Origin: Xiphydria camelus
Taxonomy: Eukaryota; Arthropoda; Insecta; Hymenoptera; Xiphydriidae
Assembly (NCBI GenBank): GCA_963678675.1
Contig: OY783200.1
Coordinates: forward strand, 21,280,190 to 21,344,189
Direction of reading: 5' to 3'
DNA: 64,000 bases
The notes under the pieces were generated by a model. It saw only the letters and a list, made by a program, of their open reading frames with translations, did not search any database and was not told the origin of the DNA. Positions 13,275-25,123 of this stretch are shown here, in pieces. The position numbers were made by a program, and so were the translations under genes. Every line of letters starts with the position of its first letter. Within the stretch, counting starts at the first letter, position 1.

Positions 13275-13626
13275 GGCACGAATCGTCTATTATTGTAATA
13301 ATTCAGAGATAAAGTCGAACAGTAGACTGAGAGAAAAAGTCTAGCTGAATACGAACCTAATAAAAATTTATTTGAGATAAATAGGAATTTATTCACATCG
13401 AACAAAAGTCTATATTTGAATTAAATATATTCTACTGTGTTCGCGTACTCGATTAAAAAGACATGCAAAACAATTAATTCAAATAGACTTTTGTTCGATG
13501 TGAATAAATTCCTATTTTATCTCAAATAAATTTTTCTATCGGGTTTCTAAAATCAGCCAGATCTTTTCTTTTAGTTTACTATTCGACTTTATCTTTGAAT
13601 TATTACAATAATGGACGATTTGTGCC
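13275..13626. repeat. 352-bp near-perfect palindrome
   Basis: Left arm GGCACGAATCGTCTATTATT through TCGAACAGTAGACTGAGAG; right arm mirrors it back to GGACGATTTGTGCC. The inner arms repeat TAGGAATTTATTCACATCGA and its complement. The spacer is only about 70 bp. The inner part belongs to the same family as 61568-61755, so this is a MITE inserted symmetrically or a long fold-back element. Confidence 0.7.
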
Positions 13627-16590
13627 AACGAGTAATGAAAGGAGGTGAAGACCCTCTTTGGCGATATTTTTTCTTCGCCAATGTATTATCAATTTATCGT
13701 CTTCATACCAACTTTAATACTGGACACCCACGCGTGCCGATTTTAACGAACAGTTTATTCTGCCGATTAACGCCGCCGCGCGAAATGGAGCGGATTTTGA
13801 GAATTCGACCATAACTGAGTGGGGGAGTCCTACTCTACCCAAGTTGAGCGGCGGTGAAAATTCTTGTTTTTTTTATATGAGATTTTCTGCTGTTGCAGCA
13901 TTCCATTTTTCTACATTCCACAGTACAGATCTATTTACCTTTCATAAAGGCGAAGATAGCAGGCGATTCTCTTCTTTAGCCACACGAAATTTGGTATTTT
14001 TACATTGTGTCTTATAGAAATTCCGATTTTTCACACTTCAAAGTTAAGAAAAAGTGTATGGTTGATTCACCAAACTCACAATAACTGTTTTAATTGAAAG
14101 ATATACCAACTAACCATGGTTTTGAATAGAAAAATCATTCACTTACTACGTCTATTTTAAGTACTTTTAATAATTGGTTTTTATATTTAGACGATATAAC
14201 CTTAACAACGTTGTTTATTTCTGTCAGGGCTTTTTTTTTCTCGTAAGCATTCGGTTACTAATACAATATAATACTAATACTTTTTGATATCGGATTGAAC
14301 TTTTTTTTTTACTTTTAATTGATTTTAAAGAATTTTATGTATGCTCAGTTTTAGCATCTGTAAGTTAGATCAATGCTGTGCAGTACCAGACTAGAGATTT
14401 AAATATAAAGATACTGTTTTCGCGAAATTACGACGTTCGGAATATTCACAACTTGTAAAAACGTATCTTGAATAATTTTCAGTCATTTCACGACAGTATG
14501 ATTATTACTTTTTTTTTTTACTTTAAAATATTGCAAAAAAACGAAGGAAACGTTTTTCCACCCGCGTAGACTTTACTTTTGACTTGAATAGTATACCTGA
14601 TTCAACCTTAATTATTCATAACTTTTTCGTGGAAGGCTTTAGAAGCGTAAACAATTTTTTAATATCTTATGGATGCAGCACCAATAGTGATGTGAAACGA
14701 TTCTTGTTGCTTTCGAGAGATGCGTTGAGAACGTATTTAAATATTCGAATATCTGAATTAAAGAAATAGGCTATAAATAATTCGATCGTATCGAGCCACC
14801 GGAAGTTCTGCGAGCCAATTCATCTGCTGTTAACAGAAATGAATCTATTCTCGCAGTGTCAATTAAGGCCATCGCTAAGCACATCGTTAAAAGATCGATT
14901 TTACATAATTTCATTCTCGGTATAGTTTATTAGTCAATAAACGGCGCTCCGCTTCTTTTTTTTTTTAATGACCTGCTTGAGATCGACTAAATAATTCTTT
15001 ACTTCTCCCTCATTATTCATCGTCGATCGCGACCTTGGTATTTTATCTCGCGACGCGGGGTAGATCCGCGGCCTCGTGATCGGTAAGGAAATTGGTTCGA
15101 GAGATAAAGAAAAATGGAAATTCATCCGCGATATCGTTTATGCTGCGCTATTGCCGCTGCCGATCGCGCGGACGGTAACACGTTAATTAATGGACTTCTC
15201 TGTGGAGGAGAGCGAGAAAAATGGTGACGTCCTTCTCACGAGACGCGTTCGTTTTCCGAGCGATATGGTAATTACCGATCTCGGTCACGTGACGACTCGA
15301 GTATTTATATGCGATAACGAACGCGAGACGTCACGTGCGCGTGATACCGCCGAGCCAGAAACAATCGAGATCGGTAAGACGCGACCGCGCGAAAATTATC
15401 CGCGATGTCGCGTCGTCTCGACGATTGGTACGAAAGGCATTTTTCTCGCGTCGCATTCAGTTTCCGACGAAGATCGGTAATTACCGATACATCACCCGAC
15501 GCTTCGCACAGTTATGCGTGCCGGCGAATATGTTATGTATGCGACGTAACAACGTCGATTATCGAATGACAAACGTCCCAGAGATCGGCAATGTCGAAAG
15601 AATCGTTTACGAGTAGCGCGATCGTCGCGAGTCTCGAATATTCGAGCCGGTTTTATCGATCTGAGAGATGCGCGCGTTCTTTTTCCCGGAGAGATCGGTA
15701 GTCGTGATACCGCGCTTAGCGCGAAGCGGGCGCCGGGCGCATAACGACCTCGATCGGCGATGTCCGAGAAAATTCTCTCCGCGCCCGCGCGTTCGTCATA
15801 TCATCTTGGCAGGCCCTTTGATGCTGTTCGAGCGACTCATCGGGAATCGGTTTTACCGGTCCCCGTGCATATATCGCGCGCACCGCGACCACCGCTTTCA
15901 CTAACGATGCCGAAGCGAGGCGGACACTCGCGGGGCATTTCCCCGAACTCGTCGCGTGCTTCATATCGCCGGACGAATTGAGCCTCGTTAGCGAACGCGC
16001 GTTCCTCGGTCTTCACTCCGAGAAGAGCCGCTGAAACGTGCCAATTATTATCAAATCGTCCCGCCCTGCAATTTTCATCGACACATTTTTGTATTTTTTT
16101 TTTCCACTTCCGACGAAGCGCACTCGCCATCGTCACCTCTTATCTATAGCGGAGCAGATAAATAAATGTAATCAGAAGAGATACTCGGACTGGGCACCTT
16201 GTCTGTTACCGTCCCCTCGACGAGCCTCCGTGGTTGGTACGCGGCCACGCTTACGTCACCAGCCAATTTGACGAATTGTTTTTACGCGCGGAGGGACATT
16301 TTTTCTAATTTGACGAAGGAATGTTTTCCGTCCGTTTTCTCGATTCCGGTTCGAGAGGGTTTATAATATCGATTTTTGGTAATTGAAAGCCAGAGTTATC
16401 GAGCTAAGCGCAGAAGGCAGAAGGTGTTATTTAGGTCCCTTTCGGCGCTAAAAATAAATTACATTTATACAATATCCGAATAATGGAAAAATATTTTAAT
16501 TAGAGTTTAGATGAATTGAAGGTAGAACTGAGACGACGGGGTGCTTCTTTGAAGGAAAAGAAAAAAGATTTACAAGAATGATAAGTGTAC
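13627..16590. other. Non-coding spacer
   Basis: 13800-14900 is AT-rich with poly-T runs. 15020-16260 is CpG-rich with overlapping chance frames on both strands (for example 96 aa at 15190 and 99 aa minus at 15837), none recognised. Nothing else supportable. Confidence 0.45.
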
Positions 16591-17032
16591 AGGGTGAGGC
16601 ATTTAAATTAAGACACATGAATATCTGTAAAATAACGAATTTTAGAAACAAATATTTCGTATGAAAGTTATTTGCTTTAGAGGGGGAAAGAGAACTATTG
16701 TATTTTTTATTTAGTAGATATTTTCAGCCATTTTTGGTTGCCGTTTTTAAAAAAATAGAAGTCTATATTTCTTCAACAGATTCTTATGTTACACGTAAAA
16801 ATAGATAACTTTTGTCGGAAAGGTTTTTTATTTCTTAATTTTTTTCCATTTAAGAAAAAAAACATTGACTTTAGAATTGCTTCGAAAACGTCTACTAAAA
16901 TAATGAAAACTAAAACATGCAGTTCTCTTTTCCCCTCTAAAGCAAATAGCTTTTCTAAGAAACACTTTTTTCTAAACTGCGTTAATTGTTTTACAGATAT
17001 TCATGTGTCTCAATTTAAATGCCTCATCTCGA
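16591..17032. mobile_element. MITE with ~43 bp inverted ends
   Basis: Left GGGTGAGGCATTTAAATTAA and right (other strand) GATGAGGCATTTAAATTGAG, both continuing GACACATGAATATCTGTAAAA. The interior mirrors too (AAATATTTCGTATG..GCTTTAGAGG and CCTCTAAAGCAAATAG). About 442 bp. The 105-aa frame at 16786 is inside it and is not a gene. Confidence 0.7.
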
Positions 17033-18701
17033 ATAGGTATATCAGATCTACTATTGATCGTCAAACTAGAATTATGGAGGTTATAAAGTTATACTACCGA
17101 TGAAAATTATTTAATTAAATTGAAAATACCATAAAAACGGATTGTTATGAATATTGTACGATAATGACAATAATTTCGTATCGTCAAAGACTGTACGTGA
17201 TAAAAATAACGGAAATTTATTTCATTTTTAGAGGCAAAATAATGCCACGGAATATAAAGATATAAATGCCTAAGTATACCAAAATTACTTCGTAATCTTA
17301 AGAGCAACATTTTTCTTTCGTTGAGAATTAATGAGAATATTGAGTAAGGGAGACTCTTACGTACCTTGTGACATTTAGATGGCCCCAAACTGTGATTCAC
17401 AATATGTAGGTGCCAAAAAAATGTCACATAGTGTAAAGGCCTTCTTCATATAAATATTATTACGTTTTTCTAAACTTACCTGTGTATTTAACAAAACAAT
17501 TATTTTAAAATTGCCACCAAAAAAGACCGAAATAACACTGCTCTCCTACGGCGAAGTTCCTTAGTTTGGTTCCCCATTGCAACGATGGGTCCCTAAAGTC
17601 GAAAATTGGCCCCTTTTTCCCTTGACTTCTACCTCGCCATTAACGTTTCAACTTCATCCTTAATTTATCAAAAATTAATATCAGAAAACCCCTGTTTTCT
17701 CAGTTCTCTCGGTATCTTAAAAAAATCCGATCGAATTTTACTTTTATCTCCTCGCTTATTATTAAACTTAATTAATACAAAAGTTAACGCGCCTCGTACT
17801 TCCCAGTAATTCGCGTTCATCGATCGCTTCGCGTACCGCGTGTCTGAAAATACGAGGAAAAATTTTTTTTTGCTCCATAAATCTCGCAACTCGATTGACA
17901 GCTGCTAATTAAAATTCGCCTCGGAACGATTTCTCGAATATAATGTGTCCAGCAGATTCCCCTTCGTTCGCCGATCGAGCCGCCGAATATTGCTATCGGC
18001 CCATCGACAGGTGACAAGTCGTTCCCTCACCTCAACACGCGTCTCCCATAGTCTCCGTGTGGTTGCGATTCGGGCGTGTGAGCGTCGCATTTGCACGCTC
18101 GAGTCGATCACAAAAAAAAGTCGACCTTGATGAGCTCTCCGCGAAGTTCTGAATAAGTGCGTCTCGAGCACGAAGAGGAGGAGGGGAAAGACCCTCGCCG
18201 GATTTCATAAAAGAAAAACAACTTTGGAGTCACTTCCGGTCCCCATCCTTCGAGTCGATTTTATCAAATCTATTTTTTTCTCGTACCGAAGTTGCATCTT
18301 CATTGCAATTTTTATCGTCGTCATTAAGCTTCCAATTAACGATCAAACGGGGGGGGGGGGGATCTCGATCCACATAGACTTTTATAATCGTCACGACGTT
18401 CATACAAAATACAATAATTGATCATTCTAACGTTTATTTTGCCGCATGAGTTTAGAAAAATAATTGTTCATAAAAAAATAGTTACATTTATATTATTATG
18501 TGATTCAAATTAATCGCTGTATTTTCAGTAGAAACATATTTATGAAAAATATATATACGATACCTACATTGAATAAATGTTTAGCATTTTATTTGTATTG
18601 GTTTGCAATTATTTAATAATACAAATATACTTGCTTAATGATGGCTCATAAAGCGTACAACCTTGTTGTATCTGATGAGCCGAAATTACCTAAAGTTACT
18701 G
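17033..18701. other. Non-coding spacer
   Basis: AT-rich to about 17800, mixed after. A G13 run is at 18349-18361. No recognised gene. Confidence 0.45.
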
Positions 18702-18806
18702 TAGGGGACCGAGACAAATTGGTACACGAAGATGGCCCCTCATTACCATGGAAAGTAATGGCAACGAGGGGCCAACTTCATGTATCTACTTACTCCGGTC
18801 TTCCCT
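18702..18806. repeat. Family P hairpin, copy 2
   Basis: TAGGGGACCGAGACAAATTG, then GATGGCCCCTCATTACCATGG, mirrored by GGCAACGAGGGGCCAACTTC and CCGGTCTTCCCTA. It starts and ends with TA, consistent with a TA target duplication. Confidence 0.75.
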
Positions 18807-20079
18807 ATAATTATTTATGTACCTACATTTATCTATCTGGGGATCGAAATTAATGAGAGGCAGTCACGGTGTCTAGCAAAATGTCAAAAGAAATTTTCTG
18901 ACTTTTCCAGGTTTTCCAGTCTGAAATAGCTAAATTTCTCTATAGATCTAATATAAAGTGTTACATGTTAGTCATTTCTCGTCGAATGAACAAATTAATT
19001 AGTATTCATAGAACGGGTTATGACAACTGAGAAATAACTAAAATAGTATAATTTTGCTAAATCATATTATTATTTAATACCTTTTTTTATAACAAAGAAT
19101 TTATATACATATATGGAATATTTTTTTTTAATTTCTATATAAATTCCTTAAAATTTCAACAGACTAGAAGTCAAGCTATTTGTGAGATTTAAGTATTTTC
19201 GATAAATTCCAGAAAATTCTTCATTTTCCCCGACCTACACAATTCCCTGACGATTCCAGGTTCTCCAGAATTCTCTGACCGCTGGACATCGTTGCAGCGG
19301 CTCTCCAATAGCTGTGATCATGAATTATGAATTAGGAATTCAGCTCGTCGCTCGCTCCGAGAAGCGAATGCGTAATTTAATCGGTATCGTTAAGTGCCCT
19401 CCTCCTCGTGCAGGTTTGTTTCTTCATCTCCATATCTCTCTTTCTCTCTCTCTTTTTCTCTCCATCTGTGATTTGATTTCCGTCTCCCTCCGATGTGCGA
19501 AGAGAAATAGGCTTCGCGTCCCGACTTTACCGACCGAGCCACTTCCTGCTTCCGCGTGGCCTTTCGAAGCCCCTTTTCGGATCGTTACTCGGCGTGTTCG
19601 TCGCGCGCTCGAAAGACCGGCGCGTGTCGCGGGGACCTTGTCCCACTGAATTCGATTTGATCGCTCCGGTTCTAGAGTCGCACAGTGTGTGTATACGATA
19701 ATACTACGGTCGTGTGGCTGTGGTTGACCGCAGTCAACGAGAGGCTGTTTGGTGGGTAGGGCTATAATTAGTAAACAGTTCCGTTCAGTCGCATGCGATG
19801 GGGTGGCGCGAGACGATGAGAGGGAAGTGTGAAGGAATTTTTGCGAGTTGCGGTATAAAAGTGCATCGACGCTTGTGGACGCACCGATGGCCCAGCCTTG
19901 GGTCACGCTTCGCCCAGACCTGCCGAGAGAATGGGCCAAGGCTGGGTCAAAGTGCACGCACTCTCGGGATGACTCGCGGGTTCGGTATAAATTGCAAAAA
20001 TTCGACACCGGATATGCTGTACGAAGTGGCTTTGCGGTGCAGAAATGCGTTAGATTTGTAAATCTACAATTTCTTTTGT

Positions 20080-20150
20080 TGATGATGGAAGTTGGCCCCT
20101 CGTTGCCGTGGATAATAATGGGAGCGAGGGGCCACATTCCTGCGTCAATC
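20080..20150. repeat. Family P hairpin, copy 3 (core only)
   Basis: GGAAGTTGGCCCCTCGTTGCC mirrored by GGGAGCGAGGGGCCACATTCC. The outer TTGATAC and GGGGAGACC arms are lost. It lies in the first 270-bp unit. Confidence 0.65.
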
Positions 20151-20361
20151 GAGACACTAGAAGTCTTGCAAATCTAATGTGGGGAGTTGAGGGAGAATGG
20201 GTCAAGGTTGGACCAAAGTGTACGCACTATCGGTGTGGATGACTTGCAGATTCGGTATAAATTGCAAGAATTTGACTTCGAATGTACAATATAATACGCA
20301 GTGGCTCCGTGGTGCAGAAATGTGTTAGATTTGATAAATTATAATTTTCTCGATCGACGAG

Positions 20362-20428
20362 AGAAGATGGCCCCTCGTTCCCATTATTATCCACGGCAAT
20401 GAGGGGCCAACGTCTCGCGTCAACTCAT
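20362..20428. repeat. Family P hairpin, copy 4 (core only)
   Basis: GATGGCCCCTCGTTCCCATT mirrored by GGCAATGAGGGGCCAACG. Second 270-bp unit; the loop is in the opposite orientation to copy 3. Confidence 0.65.
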
Positions 20429-20465
20429 CAAAATGTTAGTTTCGCAAATCTAACTTTGGAGTTGA

Positions 20466-20538
20466 CACTGGAAGTTGGCCCCTCGTTTCTATGGATAGTA
20501 ACAGTAATGGGGGGCCAATTTCCTGCATCTCCCCTACT
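20466..20538. repeat. Family P hairpin, copy 5
   Basis: GAAGTTGGCCCCTCGTTTCT mirrored by GTAATGGGGGGCCAATTTCC, ending in CTCCCCTA. Partly preserved outer arm on the right only. Confidence 0.65.
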
Positions 20539-20568
20539 TGTAGTTTCTAAGCGATATGTCCACTACTA

Positions 20569-20777
20569 CACAGAGAAAAAGAATTAGTTAGATTTACTGA
20601 AAATTACTTGCGGAGTCGAAAGTAATTATTTATTTATATCAATAAAATCGTTTAATATATCAATTTGTTATCTCTTCCTTACAATCATGTGAAATAGTAT
20701 GTGATTGCAAGGAAGAAATATTTAATTGATATGAAAAAAAGATTTGATATTACTAGATCTAATTCTTTTTCTCTGTT
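20569..20777. mobile_element. Family C inverted-repeat element
   Basis: Ends CAGAGAAAAAGAATTAG and, on the other strand, CAGAGAAAAAGAATTAGAT; interior ATCAATT..TTCCTTACAATCA mirrors TGATTGCAAGGAAG..AATTGAT. About 209 bp, foldable along nearly its whole length. Confidence 0.65.
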
Positions 20778-20810
20778 TGCGTTCGTTTCGCTCCAAGTTT
20801 CACAAAAGTT

Positions 20811-20918
20811 GGGGGAGATCGGGACAAATTGATACACGAAGTTGGCCTCTTGTTATCATGGAAAGTAATGGCAACGAGGGACCAACTTCATGTATCAATT
20901 TCCCCTTGTCTCCCCTAC
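20811..20918. repeat. Family P hairpin, copy 6
   Basis: GGGGGAGATCGGGACAAATTG, then the GAAGTTGGCC core, mirrored through GACCAACTTCATGTATCAA to CTTGTCTCCCCTA. One of the best preserved copies. Confidence 0.75.
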
Positions 20919-21810
20919 AGCTTGCATCAGATCGCAGCATGTATGTCCTACGGATGACATTCCGGTACAGATTTTTTACGCGTAGCACACACACACACAT
21001 ACCTACCTAATATTCAAGATTTTCTTAGCGCCGGAAAGTTTTTTTTTAGCGTTTCGTAACTGCTCCATTTTTCCCCACGATTCAGCTTAGCCCGGAACGT
21101 CTATCTTCGAGCACCTTTTACAAGTGAATCAATAGAGTCGTCTCCTCTCGCGCGTTCTTTCGTAATCGCCGCTCGTAATATCATTGTCAACGGAGGGAAA
21201 ATTACGTGGATACGATTAATTGCTAAACAACGCCTGATTACATTTATCAGTTACAAAACTCATCTCACAGAGTCGTCTCTCCACACGTGGCTCTGTTCGA
21301 CAATTGTATCGCACCTTCGATTGGCTAACCAGGTAAAATTTAGGTTTAGTTTGTTTGGCACTATATAATTCTATTTCCTCTCTTTTGTCTTATTTTACAA
21401 GCGAATCAATTAATATAAGTCATCTCAGGATTGTCGTTGAATTGCTGTTCCAATTTGGGTCGATCACCTCCATAAGCTCCTTTCGAAAGCCATCCCTATT
21501 CGGCGTTATTGCGATACCGCTGTTAAGTGTTATTTTTTTATCGCTTCAGTAAAACCGCCACGTTACCGCGAGAGTATCGCAAACAAGAACAGCTTATCTC
21601 TTCAACACATTTTAAATGCCATTCGGTACCTACACTTGTAGGATTTACCCGCGTTGAGCGTATGGAGCGGTTGCCACCTCGTCATTCTCCGTTTGCGAGT
21701 CTCCAACAATGTAAACTGTCCGTGCATCCTGCGTCTCGCATGTCTCCCGGAGGAAAATAAACCATCGTCTTGATGCTTTCTCAAAAAGAATAATAGAGAA
21801 CTGTGGGGAA

Positions 21811-22253
21811 GTACACGGAGAAAGAGTATCCGTTGGTTCAACTGAATATCAGTTAAGCCAACCACACCGCGATATTAAATACACGGTACTTAAACGCGAA
21901 GTTGTTTCAACTGCACGTAGCAGTTGGATGATAGTCTTCCATGAATCTCATCGGTAGTTGAGATAATTTGTTTAGGAACTCGTATGACCCTAATCGAAGT
22001 ATTGGATTGGTAATTAAATGAATAATATAGTTAATCCAAGTATCCAACTGTTGTTTCAATTTCTAAATATTTGATGCAACTGCATCAGTAGTTAAGTCAA
22101 TTGAACAAGTCAACTATTCCATGCAGTTAGATCTACCACATTAACTTATTGTAGTTTCATCGACCTTTATTTAGTTATAAGTAAAATTTGGTTAAATTAA
22201 CTACAAATTCTTTGACCAAACGGTGTAGCTGCACACTTTTTTTTTCCAGTGTA
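21811..22253. mobile_element. Family C element (long, diverged)
   Basis: Begins GTACACGGAGAAAGAGTATCCG and ends TTTTTCCAGTGTA. Interior is rich in GGTTNAACT / AGTTNAACC motifs. The right end abuts family P copy 7 directly, sharing GTA. Confidence 0.45.
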
Positions 22254-22362
22254 GGGAAGACCGGGATGAGTTGATACACGAAGTTGGCCCCTCGTTGCCA
22301 TTACTTCCCATGGAAATGAGGGGCCGATTACTTCGTGTATCAACTTCCGTCGGTGTCCCCTA
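22252..22362. repeat. Family P hairpin, copy 7
   Basis: TAGGGAAGACCGGGATGAG, then TTGATACACGAAGTTGGCCC, mirrored by GGGGCCGATTACTTCGTG and TATCAACTTCC, ending GTCCCCTA. TA at both edges. Confidence 0.75.
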
Positions 22363-22477
22363 TCTCTCCTTCACTCCCCTCCTTCCCTCGCCAAGAGGGG
22401 GAAGCACCTCTCGTCCACTTCCCCCGTCGGGAGTGAAGAAGCGCATCACCCCCACTTCCCCTCGCCAGGAAGGGGAA

Positions 22478-22590
22478 GTAGGGGAGACCGGGGAGGTTTA
22501 ATACATGAAGTTGGCCCCTCGTTGACATGGAAAATAATGAGAACGGGGGGACAACTTCCTGTATCACACCCCCCCCCCGGTCTTCCCTAC
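22478..22590. repeat. Family P hairpin, copy 8
   Basis: GTAGGGGAGACCGGGGAGG, then ATGAAGTTGGCCCCTCGTTG, mirrored by AACGGGGGGACAACTTC and CCGGTCTTCCCTAC. TA at both edges. The 115 bp between copies 7 and 8 is itself C/G-rich with smaller inverted repeats. Confidence 0.75.
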
Positions 22591-24094
22591 ACTCTCGGCT
22601 AAGAGGAGGGGGGAGGGGGGACAGACCCGTGGCACTAGTCGCCGAAAGCGCTCCGTGGTGCGGTTTTTTGTGCGGTGGAGGGGAGAAGGAGGAGAAGGAG
22701 ATACACGAGAGAAAGAGCGAGAGCGCGACTACACGGCAGCAGTTTAGCGCTCGAAAAGCGATTTATTTCGAGCGTACGCCTCGCTCGTTGGCATAAATGC
22801 CCCCCGTAAAAATAGTCCCTCGCCGCGTCGTTCATGACGCAGACACACGGGAGACGCATGCCCCATCGTGTCCGTGTCGTCGCACATCGTGTGGCATGAT
22901 CGGTTGAGGGAAGAGGGAGAGATCTCCTCCACAACGCGTGGCCCGCGTGTGCTTCTATTCCTAACGCTCCTTGCGCTCACGCACACGACCAACTTGCCGG
23001 CGTGCTTTTGTGTGGAGAGGAAGATTCTGGGCTATTCATAGGTCGTTCTCTCTTGTCTGTATATCTGTGCTTCTTGCTCTCGCGTCCTCGTCTCGCGATA
23101 ATGGTCCTCCGCTCTTTTGCGCCGGTACCACCGGCGTTATTTGGATCTTCTTTGTCTTTTTTTTTCCTTCGTCTCGTCGGGAAAATTTGGAATTTTAAGC
23201 CTCAGGTGCGACAACTCAGGTTTGCACCACTTGCCATATTTTCCTTATTTGTCATTTTACGAAAAAATCTTCCGAATGAAAATTATTCGGCGTCGAGAGG
23301 GACGTACGATGGATGTAAGTGATTTTTGATAACGCTCGTTATTTACAAATTATGAAGACCACTTTTAGTTTTTTCATGAGATGATATTTTTATTTCTATA
23401 AAAGTTGTAGAACTCGTCGAGATGAACAAAAAAGATATAAGGTAAAAGACCCATTCGTTGGATCGTTTTTGAGATATTGCCGCTCAAACTGCAAGAGTAA
23501 GTTGCACTGCACGTGATTAAGTTCATTGTAGCGTATAAAAATAAGTAGAAAAAGAAATATTACGGTCCCCCCTACTGAATCGTGTCAATTTTGACAATTT
23601 CCAACAATATAAAAAAAACGGCCCCCGAGTCCGTCGCACCTCCCGGTCCTCTCTTCACGGCTCCTCTGGAACTAGGTGAATGACGTCAGCCCTCTTATCT
23701 ACACGAAGTGGTGAAGCTGCTGCACGAGGTTCTCCGGCGCATAGAATTTTCGACGTCTTCGTTTTCTCGCACACCGTGAATTGTTTGCTCCTCTGGGGAG
23801 GGGTTAGAGGGGCAGAGGGGTGCGCACCAGTCGCGCAGAGTACAATGTATTATCCAATACCAGAATTGCGGATCGAACAGTTGCCGGCGACGCGCCGCTA
23901 TTCATCGCGTTGCCTCGTCGGCGTTCTCGGGAATGCGCGTCACCTGAGAGAGACGCACGCGTGCATCGGAACGGGGTTATGCAACGGATGCGCTTGGCGG
24001 TAGCGGGCGAGCGGGCGCGCACGTAGTTCGGCTACGGATGGCGAAAGATCCAGAAGAAAAAGAAATTCGTCGGGGAATGAAGTGGGAAGATTTC
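22591..24094. other. Non-coding spacer
   Basis: CpG-rich at 22600-23000 and 23640-24030, AT-rich between. Chance frames on both strands (99 aa minus at 22635, 107 aa plus at 23680) have no recognised domain. Confidence 0.45.
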
Positions 24095-24235
24095 AATCGC
24101 GATTATCTCCGTTCCTGCGAACTTTGGTTGAAAATTTGTAGAATAGTTTTTTGAAGATCGTAACTTTGCCTATGAGAAAGGTCCCTGACGATCATGTCGA
24201 GAAATGCACGGGAGGCGAGATAATCGAGGTCAAAG
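24095..24235. repeat. Family H hairpin, copy 3
   Basis: AATCGCGATTATCTCCGTT mirrored by GGCGAGATAATCGAGGT; inner TAGTTTTTTGAAGATC. The right inner arm is degraded. Confidence 0.65.
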
Positions 24236-24858
24236 CGAACACCTGCCTTTTCCGCCTCGTATGGTGGTCTCCCAGGAGTTCGCCCCGACGCGTCGCTCTT
24301 TACGACGGGTAACTTTGTTCTCGGAATATTTATCCTCCTTCTAATCGATGTTTATTACCCGTTATTGTCAGGTGCCTTATCTCTTTCGTCGGCACTGACC
24401 CGTTCGATCGAGCCGCGATCCGCTTATCGTGTTTGCCACGACGATAACACCTGACGATACTCGACATAGATACATACATATATACATGTGGTATGCCTCG
24501 TGGTGTCGGTTAAATCGCCACACGCCCGGGGTTCGACTTCCGCTCTCTCGCTTCCCGAGGAGAGCGATACGAGAGCGCTATACGGGATAAAATGTCTTGA
24601 AATTCAGTGAAAAACTATTATTCTTGTATTGAAAAATATAATATATAGGACCACGAGACAGTCTCATTAATTTAATAACAGAAAACATAAAGTTATGGTA
24701 TATTTCTTTCGCGTACCTTGAATATTAAATTAAATATTAAATATAAAGAGAAAAAAATATTTTGTAGAATATGTTCATCAAATACTGTAACTATTAATGT
24801 TTTTATCGAACTTTTATTTACATAGATTCAATAAGGGAATTTTTTCCGTGTACTCGTC

Positions 24859-25123
24859 CACCGTGAAAAATAATTAGGGTAAAATAACAGAACGCATCTA
24901 AATAGTCAAACGTGTTTACTCTAACCAAAATGCTGGTTAGTCGAACCAAATATTTAGTTACCTACTCTAACGAAATGTTTAGTTATTCCAACCAATCATT
25001 TTGTCATTCTAACTAAAAATTGGTCGATTTAACCAAACAGATGGAGAATCCGTATCCCACCAAACGATTTGGTCATCATCTCCAGAATTTTGGTTAAATT
25101 GACCAAGTTATTTTTCTCAGTGT
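24859..25123. mobile_element. Family C element
   Basis: Left CACCGTGAAAAATAATT, right (other strand) GACACTGAGAAAAATAACTT. The interior is dense in GGTTA / TAACC motifs (for example CCAAATATTTAGTTA). It closely resembles 33996-34280. Confidence 0.6.

Larger units (their letters stand above)
19860..20435. repeat. Tandem duplication of 270 bp carrying family P cores
   Basis: TTCGGTATAAATTGCAA is at 19981 and again at 20251, exactly 270 bp apart. The surrounding blocks AAAGTGYACGCACT, GGTGCAGAAATGYGTTAGATTT and the P core also recur. The units are diverged, so this is an old duplication. Confidence 0.65.

Noticed and set aside
16786..17103. 105-aa frame
   Set aside because: Lies within the right half of a MITE with 43-bp inverted ends and crosses its border.
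19424..20137. 237-aa minus-strand frame
   Set aside because: Runs through a CT microsatellite and through family P and 270-bp repeat DNA; no recognised domain.
24488..24560. tRNA-like stretch with a GGTTCGACTTCC B box
   Set aside because: The A-box-like and B-box-like parts are too close, there is no anticodon arm, and no acceptor stem pairs. Possibly a SINE relic, not supported.
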